Shown: positions 25,755-36,892 of the stretch, in pieces
Position numbering within the stretch: the stretch's first letter is position 1
Layout of the letters: each line of letters opens with the position of its first letter
From: Micromussa lordhowensis
Lineage: Eukaryota; Cnidaria; Anthozoa; Scleractinia; Lobophylliidae
Direction: 5' to 3'
DNA: 64,000 nucleotides
NCBI GenBank assembly: GCA_964020085.1
Contig: OZ026597.1
Coordinates: 23,094,721-23,158,720, forward strand
Program-made: the position numbers and the translations under genes
Notes under the pieces: model-generated
The model's database searches: none
What the model saw: the letters and a program-made list of their open reading frames with translations, nothing else
Told to the model about the DNA's origin: nothing

Positions 25755-25952
25755 TTGAATGTATTAGCTAAACTATTGGCTATGTATTTTTTGTTTATTT
25801 ACATGCCGATTCATTTCAAAACCCAACGTGAAAACGAATCTTGCAAACAGCGAAAAGACTGCAGAGGTGAATTAATAGCTGACTTTGTTTGTGTCCTTAA
25901 CCCACACGTGCAGTGCACGTACAGTGCTACCCAATGCCAACCACAATCATGA
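25755..25952 (+). other. small cysteine-containing open frame of doubtful status
   Basis: Sixty-five codons with a hydrophobic N-terminal stretch (LAKLLAMYFLFIYMPI) and five cysteines near the C-terminus. The matching part of the duplicated unit near 31500-31560 no longer encodes it. It could be an exon of an unseen gene or chance; there is no start context or splice evidence. Confidence 0.2.
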
Positions 25953-26259
25953 GGTTTTTTCGCAGTTTCAACCAGAAAGGAGTGCTCCACTGCCTTGCTA
26001 AACTTTCAGGTGGCTTTTCGTTCATTCCTTGAAGAGGCGTACAAGTCTCCTGCTTTTTAATTAGTGTTCGTCACTTTGCCATGAAGTCCGAGTTTGAGGA
26101 CGCAGATTGATTTACTTAAAATTGCTAGTTTACGGATATATTTTTGTTCTTTGAAAATTCTTAACATTGTCTTTTTGGAATAATGTATTAGAGTGGAATG
26201 TCATATCATTTGGCCTGACTATCCCCTGAATTGTATAAACGCTTTAAAACTTAACTTAA

Positions 26260-26961
26260 AGTGTCTCGATACAGTTTTTTACTAGACCCGATACCAAGCG
26301 TTTTCAATCAGTTTTTTAACAGTCCTCCCTTTATCGGATCGATATGAAAATTACACCAGCAATTCCAAATGGATTGAAGTTTTGTTTAATGTATTTTTAA
26401 GATAATCGACAATTCCAAGGAAACGATAAAACAACAAATTGAAAATCAGTAAAACAAGAATTTTGCAAGAACCAGATGTCATATGAAAAACATGGCTATT
26501 ACCAATGTCTGAAACTATTGTGCATGGCAGGTAGCATACCCAAGAATAAAACTAAATTGTATGTTTGATCTCGAGTAAATCGAAAAAAACGTTTCAAGTT
26601 ATACTTTTTCCGTCATAATAATAATTAAAACTACATTTGAACACTAGTTTGATGCCAAATAACAACAACATGCGTCTTGAAGTTATGTTTTGAACCTATG
26701 AAAGTTTTGCTGGTTTTCTTTTTCGCGATCTGAAAAACGAGACTTTTCTGTTAGGTCTCTCCCACTATAATTTCCGAGTATATTTTTGATTTTTAGTACT
26801 TTTTCAGAAATCTAGAAAACGGCTCGATTTATGTTTTTGAAACTTAAATACATTTCCAATTACGGGTTAGTAGTTTTCGTATCGATTTGATTAAGGGAAG
26901 ACTGTTAAAAAGCTGATTGGAAATGCTTGGTATGGCCCAGAAAAAAACTATATCGAGACGC
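26260..26961. mobile_element. inverted-repeat DNA element flanked by TTAA
   Basis: Inverted ends of about 100 bases (GTGTCTCGATACAG... on the left; ...TATCGAGACGC on the right) flanked on each side by TTAA. The interior is AT-rich and non-coding. The paralogous flank near 31880 (ending GTTAGAGACCACCG) lacks the insert, giving an empty-site comparison. It is probably a non-autonomous element of a TTAA-targeting superfamily. Confidence 0.75.
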
Positions 26962-27260
26962 TTAAAGACCAGCGTTACTACAAATAGGTGTGACCGTCCG
27001 AAGTGTTAGCTTGTTGTTTGTTGAACATTTTCAGAGTACTGGTTTGTATGGAAACCTTCACCCATATGCCAAGTGGCACACAAAGGCTCATTTTTTGTAT
27101 AGTAAGCATTTATAATTCTGAAGTTAATATCCCATTTGGCTGATGCTTCGCAACTCTTAAAGTTTAAAACAGCTCACAAGCTTACCAAAGTAGTGTTTTC
27201 CAGCTTTCACTTATTTCATGTATTTCTTGCATCGACTCAATTACAGTTGTAAAATGATGC

Positions 27261-27266
27261 TTTATT
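27261..27266 (-). terminator. polyadenylation signal, family 2 copy B
   Basis: AATAAA on the minus strand about 345 bases past the stop. The same signal in matching sequence is at 32196-32191 for copy C. Confidence 0.5.
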
Positions 27267-27609
27267 GAGACATTCAGTTTACAATCAGCCATTCCTCTAC
27301 TCAGTATATATAAAATTGGCATATTAAACTAAGCTAACCGAAAATGGTACAAGTCTACAACAGCTTTTCATTGCCTTTCTTTCCAGCACAGATTACAAAC
27401 TAGATTACATAGCCATATTTCAAAGCAACTCACTGACTAAATATACAGACAAAAAATTGTTTTTCTCAAAAAGGAAAAGAAGAATTTTATAAAAAGCGTC
27501 GTATACATAAAGATTTTATTGACTTTGGAAAGAAACTATTTCTCTTTTTACGCACAAATATCACTTAACATATTTCAGGACAAAACCTTTCGGGCGAAAA
27601 CGTTTTCTT

Positions 27610-28434
27610 CTAGGCTGCGCACCGGCAGCCGATTACAATATTTTTCCTATTTACAATGCTTACACAGAGCCCAAATGATGAGCTCCATGCATTTGATTTT
27701 GCGAAACAGTCGGGATGCTCACTCATGCATTCGAATGAGACTCTACCATAAGAGTAAACCTCCCTCCTGACGCAACAGTCGTCAACATCTATGTGTCGCT
27801 TGAAACGTGAAGAATTGTTCTCCGAAGCAAGGTGGCTCCGAGGTGACGGGCTGGTGTCAATGGCTTGCCTTCTCGGATTCTTTGGCGAGCAGGTTGTTTC
27901 GTAGGATAACAAAAGAATAACGAGGGCGAAAATGGCAGCTTCCTGCATAAAAAGAGATGACATTCAATGGGTTGTAACATATGGCCGTTGTGATAGGACA
28001 GAATAAGTTGCCTTCATATCAACAGCTTCTTTGTTTAGTAGTGCAAATTGCAAGTAATAGCTAGCTTGATTTTCAAACATAAAAATGGGGATTTAAATCG
28101 ACTCGCTTTGCTATTATATATGTTTTAGATAATGATGGGTCTGTCAAAAGGAGAATTTTGACTCTTTGAAAGCAGATCAGACTTATATTGTTAAAAACAG
28201 TTCAGTTGCAACAGTTCAGTTTGCAAACCTCTTTTTATGATTTAAATACCACTGTTCGCGCATTTTGACTGACTTTTAGGATTAATCATAAAAATTGTCT
28301 TAAGGGGAATCAATACGATGAAAACATTTGCAAAGTCGCAAATCTTGTATCAAAATCTATAAAAATATAAAGGTACTTTACAAGAAAGTCTCGCAACAGA
28401 ATCTGGGGGCTTAACTAAAACATACCTTCATCAT
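27610..28434 (-). CDS. secreted 7-cysteine propeptide, family 2 copy B
   Basis: Exons 28434-28426 (MMK, donor GTATGT) and 27942-27610 (acceptor TTTTTATGCAG) give 113 residues. The signal core is AAIFALVILLLS. A basic pair occurs in NPRRQ; RFKR precedes the mature region of about 63 residues. The first cysteine of copy A is absent here, leaving seven in the mature part. The C-terminal half from SEHPDCFAKSNAW to RCAA is nearly identical to copy C, while the propeptide matches copy A. This suggests gene conversion or recombination within the array. Function unknown. Confidence 0.82.
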
Positions 28435-28544
28435 GTTGATCCAACTGAAGGTTTTGATCCGTGGAATAGTCTTTTTTGAAGGACAACGACGATGCTGCTA
28501 TAACTCACTGCAACTTATGGTAGTCTTCATGGACAAAGAGTTTG

Positions 28545-28552
28545 CTCTTATA
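28545..28552 (-). promoter_or_regulatory. TATA box, family 2 copy B
   Basis: TATAAGAG on the minus strand, 111 bp before the start codon, aligned with that of copy A. Confidence 0.65.
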
Positions 28553-28706
28553 CATTCGCGTAATGTTCATGGGGAATTTATTAGCACTGCTTGTGCTGCT
28601 AAAAATTGACTTTTTCGTCATCACTTGACCTTTTCTTTAACCACTCATATGACCACTGTGAAACTAAGTGATTGGGAAATGCCTAACATTCAGTTTCTAC
28701 ACATAA

Positions 28707-28752
28707 ATTCGCTCCGACGAAGGGCTAACGCTCGAAACGTCAGCTTCCGAAT
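28707..28752 (+). ncRNA. hammerhead-ribozyme-like motif
   Basis: The order is stem I strand, CCGACGA, a GGGC/GCUC stem with a UAAC loop, GAAAC, GUC, then AGC closing stem I (GCU/AGC), with an outer ATTCG/CGAAT pairing. This matches the hammerhead layout known from Penelope-like elements, including a tiny palindromic ACGU stem III. The conserved core CUGANGA reads CCGACGA here, so activity is doubtful. Confidence 0.5.
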
Positions 28753-28857
28753 CTCTTTACGGTGGCCAATTCACATTATCAACCCAGTTGATCAAACCAA
28801 ATTATCTTGTAATACTCCCACCGACGCAACACCACGGTTTCTTTAGAAACTTGCCCC
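28707..28857 (+). repeat. Penelope-type terminal repeat with hammerhead-like motif
   Basis: Matches the ends of the Penelope-like element at 55.0-55.85 kb and the repeat at 54412-54570. It starts with ATTCGCTCCGACGA, contains CTCGAAACGTCAGC and ends in AACTTGCCCC. It is a solitary terminal repeat just upstream of the truncated LINE within duplicated unit B. Confidence 0.75.
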
Positions 28858-29279
28858 ATTTATTAGTTTCTACACATAAAGTTTGTCGCATAATGCAAAC
28901 TGACTTAGACTATGGCAGGGAAACTTTTTGAAATTCCATCGTGATTCGCGGGATAAAATCAAATATTTTATCAACAAAGCAAGGCAGTTACCGTAAAAGG
29001 GTACGAAAGGCATGTGTTTGATGCTCCTGGCCTGAATAGCTCTACAACACGATCTAAAAGGAGATAATTTGGACAGTTTAGCAGACCAGAGGTGCTTCCC
29101 CTTACTTAAAGGTAAGCGAAGAAATCATACATTTATTTTTCATATTTTATACTTAACCATGAGAGGCTAATTTCCAATTTGTCTTCAGTCTTTTACAATC
29201 ACGATACTTCCTCTATTCAAACTATATTAGAACAAGCTTACCAGAATTTGTTACAAGTATAAATCAGAGTTTCATTGCC

Positions 29280-30541
29280 GTTTCCCTATTATGCAAACTA
29301 GGATGATATTATGTAGACTTACAATGACGTGCGGAATTCCACAAGGGAGTTCCCTAGGTCCAGTATTATTTTTAATCTATATAAACGACTTACCGAACTG
29401 TTCCAGTGCCTTAACATTTAGAATATTTGCAGACGATACAAACGTCTTTGCCTCAGCCCGTGATCTGAAACTTCTCGAGAAAATAGTCAACTCTGAACTC
29501 AAAAAAGTGAAAATATGGTGTGATGTAAATAGACTGTCAATTAACTTCTCTAAAACAAACTTCATGATTATTAAATCGCAAAAGAAAAAAGATGATCAAG
29601 TAAATATCAGTGTTGAAAGTGCAGACGGTACAATAAATGCGCTGCAAAGGAAGCAAAAAATAAAGTATTTGGGTGTTTTGCTTGATGAAACGATCTCATT
29701 TAATCACCATATTTCATACATCTGTACAAGAATTGCGCGAAACAATGGTATTATATCTAAGCTGAGACATTATCTTACTCTTCTGCAAATGAAACAAATC
29801 TACTACAGCTTAATATATCCATATATCTCATATGCAATATTAGCATGGGGAAGTGCATACAAAACACATATTGATAAGATACAAACTAAACAAAATCATT
29901 CTGCTAGGCTTATTTTATTTGCCACCGCTTATGGTGAGCACACAGAAAGTGCACTTCCCCTGCTAAACCTATTAGATGTTCTCACGGTACATAATGTTTA
30001 TAGATTTCAGATTCTAAAATTCACGTACCTTTGGCATAAAGGCCTTCTGCCAAAGCTGTTTTCAAACTATTTTCAATATGCTAGTAATGTACACAAATAC
30101 AATACCAGGTATGCATCGAAACAAAACCTTTACGTAAAAAAAGTGCGAACCAATAAGGGAAAGCAAACAATCGGATATGCTGCGTGTATCATCTGGGATA
30201 AAGTTCCCTCAAATCTTAAGGAACTAAACATACACCAATTCTCGAAACAACTAAAACCTTATTTACTGTCAGAACAGCATAATTAAACGCAACCTAATCA
30301 TATACTCTTTCTTTCTTATTATATATTGTACACTTAAAACTGCTTCTTAGTAAAAATAGTTCCTATCTCAATTATTTTCAAACTTAAAAATCTGGAGAAC
30401 TGGCTAGAAAATCCCAGGATTATTTCAGCTCCAGGCTTAATTGAGTACTAACAGAAAAGTTATTTATTTATTTTATTTAACTTTATCAGCGTCAGCGTGT
30501 GTACTAGGCGAATAAAGGTGTGTTGTTGTGTTGTTGTTGTG
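29280..30541 (+). mobile_element. 5'-truncated LINE retrotransposon
   Basis: Begins inside the reverse transcriptase and ends in an AATAAA-containing tail followed by a GTTGTTGTTGTG-type simple repeat near 30518-30541. Comparison with unit A (24730-24830) shows that unit B carries extra DNA from about 28.66 to 30.56 kb, which includes this LINE. Confidence 0.85.
29291..30286 (+). pseudogene. LINE reverse transcriptase, C-terminal part
   Basis: 331 uninterrupted codons. The RT motifs CGIPQGSSLGPVLFLIYIND and FADDTNVF are present, followed by the thumb and C-terminal region (KYLGVLLDETISFNHH, IYYSLIYPYISYAILAWG). Missing are the endonuclease and the N-terminal fingers of RT, so it is incapable of autonomous retrotransposition. 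The type is Jockey/CR1-like, judged from motif style only. The lack of stops suggests a fairly recent insertion. Confidence 0.88.
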
Positions 30542-30559
30542 TACATGTATTATAATTAC

Positions 30560-31560
30560 CTCAACGCAATTTAGCACATTGCTGGAGATATCAAAATAAT
30601 AATACCATGCAAAGCTTAACTAGTCTTATTATATCAGACTTCGCGAACCACAAAAACCTGAAGAAACAGACAAAAGCAAGAATATTAGAATAGACTTGGT
30701 ATATATGAACCAGTCTTTCATTTTTGGCGAATATTTTTGCATTCATAATTCAGTTTCTCAGCCAGCAGTGCATGACTGCAATGATAATCGATCATAATCG
30801 CGCTTATAGGCTCGATTTCCACCTTCCGTCTACTGAGTGCCCAGGGAAGGAACGCGGGCTCTTTTCCCGAACAGCGTCTAGTTACCGAGCCTTTTCATAT
30901 AATCGCTGAATTTTCCCAAGATATCCCAAATCCTATAGTCAAGTATTCACATTGTTCTTGGTAGCGATGGTTAATTTATATAGCAGCACTGCACACTTTG
31001 TAATAACGTACGTTCTTCACGTGATTCCTTTGAAACTCTGACATATTAAGTGTAATCACAAGGTCTTACTCAAAAAAGAACCTAGAAGAGTCAGTTTACT
31101 AAAGGGGGAAGCAGAAGCAGCAGCCCTGTAAGCATTCCCTATCGATTGGCATCACTCTATCGGGAACGTTTTCAAGGAAATTAAGCATTCAACACATTCA
31201 AAGTTGCACGACCGGACACATCACATATGTGAAATCAAATGCTTGTAGAGCAATGTTTGAAACAGTATTTGTAATTCTAATAATTGCGAATTAACCTTAT
31301 CTAATCGTTTTATCTTCTTTTCTAACTTAAGCGCTCGCTAAATCAATTTATAGCTTTTATTGGCATCGCCGGCTAATAACTGCAAAGCACAGTTCGTATC
31401 TTACTCTGATCTACTCTTTATTTTCCCAAACTTTGTATAGCTTGTAACCGTTCGTTATGGACTTCGAGTTAGGGTTAGGGTTTTTTCCTACTTGTTAATT
31501 TATGTCAGACACCCAAAGTGAGAACGAAACAGCGTTAAGAGTACCAGCAGAGCTGAATTA
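30560..31560. repeat. duplicated unit B, distal part
   Basis: Aligns with about 24830-25870 of unit A through GCTGGAGATATCAAAATA, ATATCAGACTTC and TAACTGCAAAGCACAGT-like blocks. It has no conserved reading frame, so it is non-coding flank carried along by the tandem duplication. Confidence 0.7.
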
Positions 31561-32190
31561 TAATAGTGATTACATTACATACTAGAAAATAACCCAAAGC
31601 AAATACGCACGCTGATTGGTTTAAAACCGTGTTTCTACAACTCCATAGAAACACAGAACTAGCACGAGCTGATGGCGCGAACAAAGAGAATTTACATTTC
31701 GATGATCGATGTAAACAAGTTGTTTTTCTTTTTTCTTCGTCGCAGTATTACGTCAGTATTTTCTAAAAGAAATAGAAAACACGTTCTCGTCCGTGTTCCT
31801 ATCCGGTTATAGAAACACTCGTGAAAGTTTGGGAGAATTCGAACCGTTTTTTTCTACTTTTTGTATAAACGCTTTTAACAAACATAGCAAGACTAAGTTA
31901 GAGACCACCGTTTCTACAAAGGTGAGACTGTCATGTGCTTGTTGTTTGTAGACTGTTGTAGAGTACTGTGGAGGGTTTGTAGAATCACCGTTACCTCGAT
32001 CTCCTTTATGCCAAGAGGCACTGATACATGTAAGGAGTCTTGTAGAGAAAATCGTTCATAGTTCTGGATTAATATCCTTATATGCTCCATAACTCTTTTA
32101 AGTTTAAAATTACTTACCGCTGGGCAAAGAAGTCAGAAGCCAGATTAAAGCATACGATTTGTTCCTTACTTCGACACAGTGAAATGACGC
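31560..32190. other. intergenic spacer between units B and C
   Basis: From about 31860 it aligns with 26990-27260, the sequence downstream of copy B. A short GTTAGGGTTAGGG run at about 31471-31483 is too brief to be a telomeric array. No gene seen. Confidence 0.5.
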
Positions 32191-32592
32191 TTTATTGCTT
32201 AATGAGACATACAATTTACAATAGCCATTTCCCTGCTCAGTTCAAAATTGCATATTAAAACAAGTTAACCGGAACATGTTACAAGTATACATCAGATTTT
32301 TATTACCATAACTTGCCCTGTTATATCCGCCAGACTTCACGAACAAAACAAAACTCAGTAATATACAGACAAAAAAATATATTTTCTCGAAACAGAAAAA
32401 AAGTTACATTAGGCTTCGTATACATGTACGATTTTAATGACTTTGGAAAGAAAATCCTTTTCCGTTTTACGCGTAAAATATCATTTACCATACAGTACAG
32501 CTCAGATATACGTTAACCAAAAAACGCGCATAATACGCGTATAAATATACGCCTATGTGCGTATATAACTTTTCGGATGAAAAAGTTGTCGT

Positions 32593-33248
32593 CTAGGCAG
32601 CGCAACGACAGCCGATAACATTGTTTTGGCTATTCACAACGCTTACACACAGCCCGAATGATGAGCTCCATGCATTTGATTTTGCAAAGCAGTCGGGATG
32701 CTCACTCTTGCATCTGAACAGAACTCTGCCATTCTTGTAAAACGTTTTCATCACACAACAAGAGTCTGAATCCAGCGGCTTGGAAGAGGCCTCAACATAA
32801 CTCCTTGAAGAGTTTGAAGTTACAGGGAGGTTACGTTCCGGCAGGACAGGTCGATTCAAAATGACTTTCCAACTCTGTATCTGGCAGAATGTTTCACTGG
32901 ACACCAAAATAATGAGGACGGCAAACATGGAAACTCCCTATGAATAAATCGTATTGAGAGCACAAATTGAGACTCGAAATCTATATTCCAAATGTACCTC
33001 TTTTTAAGACAGACGGAGGAAAGACGGAGAAGAGCTTAATTAAGATTTTACTTTGCTTTGCTTTAAGCAGTTTTTCGGTTTAAACATAAATCATTCACTT
33101 GTACAGATTTCAGAAAAGGCTGGAATATAATTAGAGAACTGTCGTTCACTGAAATGTATCAGTTATTGTGAGCTTTCGATTGAACATAGCCCCGAAAACG
33201 TTAAAAACTACATTAACATCTCTCAACACTTAATCATACCTTAGCCAT
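32593..33248 (-). CDS. secreted 7-cysteine propeptide, family 2 copy C
   Basis: Exons 33248-33240 (MAK, donor GTATGA) and 32937-32593 (acceptor TTATTCATAG) give 117 residues. The signal core is VSMFAVLIILVS. The region equivalent to the propeptide is diverged and has no dibasic cleavage site before the cysteine region. The C-terminal half is almost identical to copy B (HPDCFAKSNAWSSSFGLC), again with seven cysteines and the end CRCAA. AATAAA lies at 32196-32191. Without the basic site the peptide may stay unprocessed or be cut elsewhere. Confidence 0.78.
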
Positions 33249-33334
33249 TTTAGATTCACTGAAGGAAGATCGTCTTGAAGGAAATGAATATTGCCCACTC
33301 TATCTTATAGCTCTCTTTATTAAGACGCTGTTTC

Positions 33335-33342
33335 CTCTTATA
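33335..33342 (-). promoter_or_regulatory. TATA box, family 2 copy C
   Basis: TATAAGAG on the minus strand, 87 bp before the start codon, matching copies A and B. Confidence 0.6.
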
Positions 33343-33900
33343 CGTTTGTATCAAGTAAAAGTGAAATATAACGGGCTTATTCGCTGTGCTCTTTAACGCC
33401 AGGGAAACCTTTCATTTTCTATTGCGTTTGAGGCGAAACGCCGATTACTTTACTAATCATATTAGATTTAACATTATCCAAAACAGTAAAATGTACCAGA
33501 AACAAAGCCGAACTGAAATAAATTATTGACAACGCAGCCTCTATGAAATCAAGCGCTTGTAGCAAAGTGCAACAGCATCTCCAAGGTAAGTCATAAGGAA
33601 TTCGAACATGTAAATCCAAAATTTCAATGGATTTTCTTCCTAGAAGGAACAAGACAAGAAGAAACAATTCAACACGTTCGAAAACGATCTACTGTATACA
33701 TGATCTCTTTAACTCCAATTGCTTATTCACATGCAGACACCTGCGCTGAGACAAGCTTACTTCCTTTTCAGACTCCCATTAACTCCCTGGTGAAATGGGC
33801 AGGTCTTATTCTTACGGTTTATTCTTAGGTTAAAACCGCATTGTGTCTGTAGGCGCCACAATTTGGATTTTTTCGTGTCTTAGCTTCGTGTTTAGTGTTA

Positions 33901-34376
33901 AGCCGTGTTCACATTAGGCCTCGATTTTATGATCGAATTATAATCGAATTAAATATGAAATGGGTTCACATCAACTAATTACAGTCCCTGATTATAATTG
34001 GATTACAATTACTTCAAACAACCCCCTTAGGGTTGATTGAAGTAATTACAGTGCGTGATTGAACAAAATGGCGGACACGTGGTGGTTTGTCTCATCCGTT
34101 GTTGCTGTTTCAGACGGCGTATGTTTCTTCTTCTAGCCTTCGAAGCTTCCTTTGCCTTTCTTCTGGCCTCCAAATCAAGTACTGCGGTGAATAACATGGA
34201 AGCTGTTCGATAGGGCGCCGTTTTGTTTTCAACCTTAGATTGCGAGGTTGCCCTGCCCAGTTTATTTGAATTTTCGCAGATGTGAATAGAACCATAATTG
34301 AATAAAATCGAATGGAGTATGATAGATTGAACCGTAATTCAGTTGAATATAATTAACATTTAGTGTGAACACGGCT
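33901..34376. mobile_element. MITE with TTA target duplication
   Basis: Ends are inverted copies starting AGCCGTGTTCACA and finishing TGTGAACACGGCT, flanked by TTA (33898-33900 and 34377-34379). The TTA duplication fits PIF/Harbinger-type elements. The 476-bp interior has another inverted pair around AATTACTTCAA. It does not encode a transposase. Confidence 0.8.
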
Positions 34377-34689
34377 TTAGTTTCACGTAATTAGTTGCTT
34401 TTGTTTTGTGGCATTTTTTGTACATGTTATGTTCCTTAGCATACTCTATAAGTCCGGTTCACGCGTAATTTATTTCAGTTAGTAGCGTTTTCTGGGTTCT
34501 GTGAGCTTTTGAATCCGTGGATTTCTTACCGTTTTTTGGTTCGTCTTGGTCAGTCACATTTGTCTTGCAAGTTTCTTCGTTTATTTTGCTTTCCTGTTTC
34601 CTGTACTCTTCATGTTCGGTCGTTTTAGTTTAAATCTAGTTTAAATCTAGCTTTTGTCTGTGTGTTTGTGTGTTGTTGTATGTGTTACC

Positions 34690-34878
34690 TTAATAAGTTG
34701 TAAGTACCTGACTCTATTAAAATTTACTGCATTTAGAACCCTAAGGATGGCTGTCCATTTTTACTAGCCTAGTGGTTATTTCGGGCAGCCAGCACCTTAT
34801 AGTATTTCTTTTTATTACTCTTTGTAATTTGATATTTAATTTAATTCAGGTGCAAATAAAGTTGTTGTTGTTGTTTTA
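34690..34878 (+). mobile_element. LINE 3' end fragment
   Basis: Non-coding 3' tail ending GCAAATAAAGTTGTTGTTGTTG, the same kind of terminus as the LINE at 29.3-30.5 kb. The upstream limit is a guess. Confidence 0.45.
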
Positions 34879-35048
34879 GCTATTTTATGTTCATTCCCGT
34901 GTTTGCTATTTTGTTGTTTTCAGTTACCGTGTTTCAATGGTTGAAACAAGTAAAAGGAGTGTGCGACATTAGTGTCTTTTCCAATGATTTTTCCAATGGT
35001 AAGAATGCTGAATGTTAATTAACCGTGCACGCCCGCCAGCTCTTAGAA

Positions 35049-35250
35049 AGGCCACGTTCGATATCCTTACGTTTTAACATGGCTCCAAGGCTTTCGGGAC
35101 AAAATTGCAAATCTTTGAAGTTTCTTTTGTCTCTCAGTTCCCAAAAGAGACTTGGATACTAAAGAAAACACCACCGAATAAATAAGTTTGTCCTGAAAGC
35201 CTTGGAGCCATAGAATAGAAGTTAGAATATTGATGTATCGAACGTGGCCT
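35049..35250. mobile_element. MITE-like inverted-repeat element
   Basis: Inverted ends AGGCCACGTTCGATA and TATCGAACGTGGCCT. The second homologous block, TGGCTCCAAGGCTTTC, also appears inverted (GAAAGCCTTGGAGCCA). The arms are about 60 bases with a short middle. No clear target duplication. Confidence 0.75.
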
Positions 35251-35259
35251 GTTCATGGG

Positions 35260-36890
35260 TTTGACAGTTGTTTTTCATCAACCGAAGTTCGCTAGTTTTT
35301 ATGAGCAGTTTCATTGAAAACTAAATGTTACAACCTCTACCATTTCTCGGGACATATATTCATGTTTTCCTAACTGTAACTTATGTACGATAACTCAGCG
35401 AAAAAAGAGAAAAAATAAATAAGCAGTAACCATTTCATTTTTGAGTTCGATAAATGAAACGATGTTTTTATATATGATAAAAGAAACAGACCACGACTTA
35501 CTCTTTGACTACAATATCAGATTTTTTAACGTCTCTTAAACCTGAACAAATACTGTCTCGAGAGCTTCATTTTCCCTTTCATCACTGACTGCCGGACCTT
35601 TTTGATTTTCATCCTTGAAACTCCAACGTTAAAGTGACGCTCTACCAGTCGTTCATGAGTTTTATCCATGTTGAGGCACTATACACACAATATTCATCAG
35701 TTATTCCGCTTCAGACCCCATTGTTTGCAAAATTTTAGAAATAATCGACTATCCTCTACTGCCCTTGACTACAATTGCATTATATCAAATTATAATTCTA
35801 ACAAAGAGCAGCGGTTTTTAATTGAGTGTCGAAACAAATCAGGCATTTACTTTGGTTTTGGGTTCATTTTACCACGATTTGAGATTGCCGGTTGAGTAAG
35901 TAATTGGTTTGGGTTTTAAACACTGAATTGAAAACCGCTCCATACTCGATTGAGTAAACTCGACCTCGTTCACTATAATCATATGTTTTGAATTTCTCCG
36001 TTACTGGCACGATTTCATAGAGTTACTGTAAAAGTGCTTGATTTCTTCACAAAATAAATTGAGTTATGAAAGAGAACATAACAGTTTCTTTCCAGCTCCT
36101 AAGTGATGTACTTGATGTCTGATTTTTGATTTACAGTTTGTTACATCACAAAATAGTTACCATCTACGTTTTGAATCCTGTATATACTTATTCACCACTT
36201 CAAGTATTAACGGGTACTGTAGTTTTAAGTAAAGAAACTGGAGACTCGATCGAAGCAACAGGGTACGGTTTATCCAAATAGCGAAGGAACACAACACGTG
36301 GCTCCTAGCATGCAGTGGGAACTGTATCATCCTTTGTATTTGTATTTTGTGTTTCCGGCCTTAATCAGAGGCAACCGATGTTCGTCCCCATTAAAATTAA
36401 AGAAAGCGATTGACCACATTTTATATGCTCTAAAGGTACTTCATGCTTTTAAACAGCTCTCACACAGTATCAAGCTTGTGACGCAGGACGAGAAAACAAC
36501 ATTAAACCATGTTATATTATCCCAATACACAACTGATTCCTCTCATTATTGCGATGGAAATAAAATTGTCTCAATCCGTGCCGTCTTAGCTTAAAATTTA
36601 TCAGGCGTAGAACGCCATTTATACAAGGCGATTGATGATATCCTTCGGTCTTCCATTTATTTCCTTGGATCTCTCCAACACATATTTCAGAAATGTCTCT
36701 ACCACTCAGCCATTTCAGACTTGCTTGTTCAGATTAGTGATCACAAGCTTATTTCCTTTCCAGCAAACCAACGGCAAAATGAACTTAGGCTTAGGAATCG
36801 AAGTCGTTCAGAACCGTCTCGCCAAACAAAATGGCTGCCATTGTGACCCAGTTACGAGAAGTTGGCCGAGCTCGCCCCAGGAAGATTAAA
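35260..36890. other. intergenic, with fragment of a shared repeat
   Basis: At about 35811-35835, CGGTTTTTAATTGAGTGTCGAAAC is the inverse of sequence at 20672-20700, so both are pieces of one repeat family. Open frames at 36298 and 36632 have no domain, no splice context and no similarity to other parts of the window. Confidence 0.4.
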
Positions 36891-36892
36891 TA

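Noticed and set aside
31465..31485. Telomere-like GTTAGGGTTAGGG
   Set aside because: Only two units; no array.
36298..36889. Two open frames between 36.3 and 36.9 kb
   Set aside because: No domain, no splice context, low-complexity surroundings.
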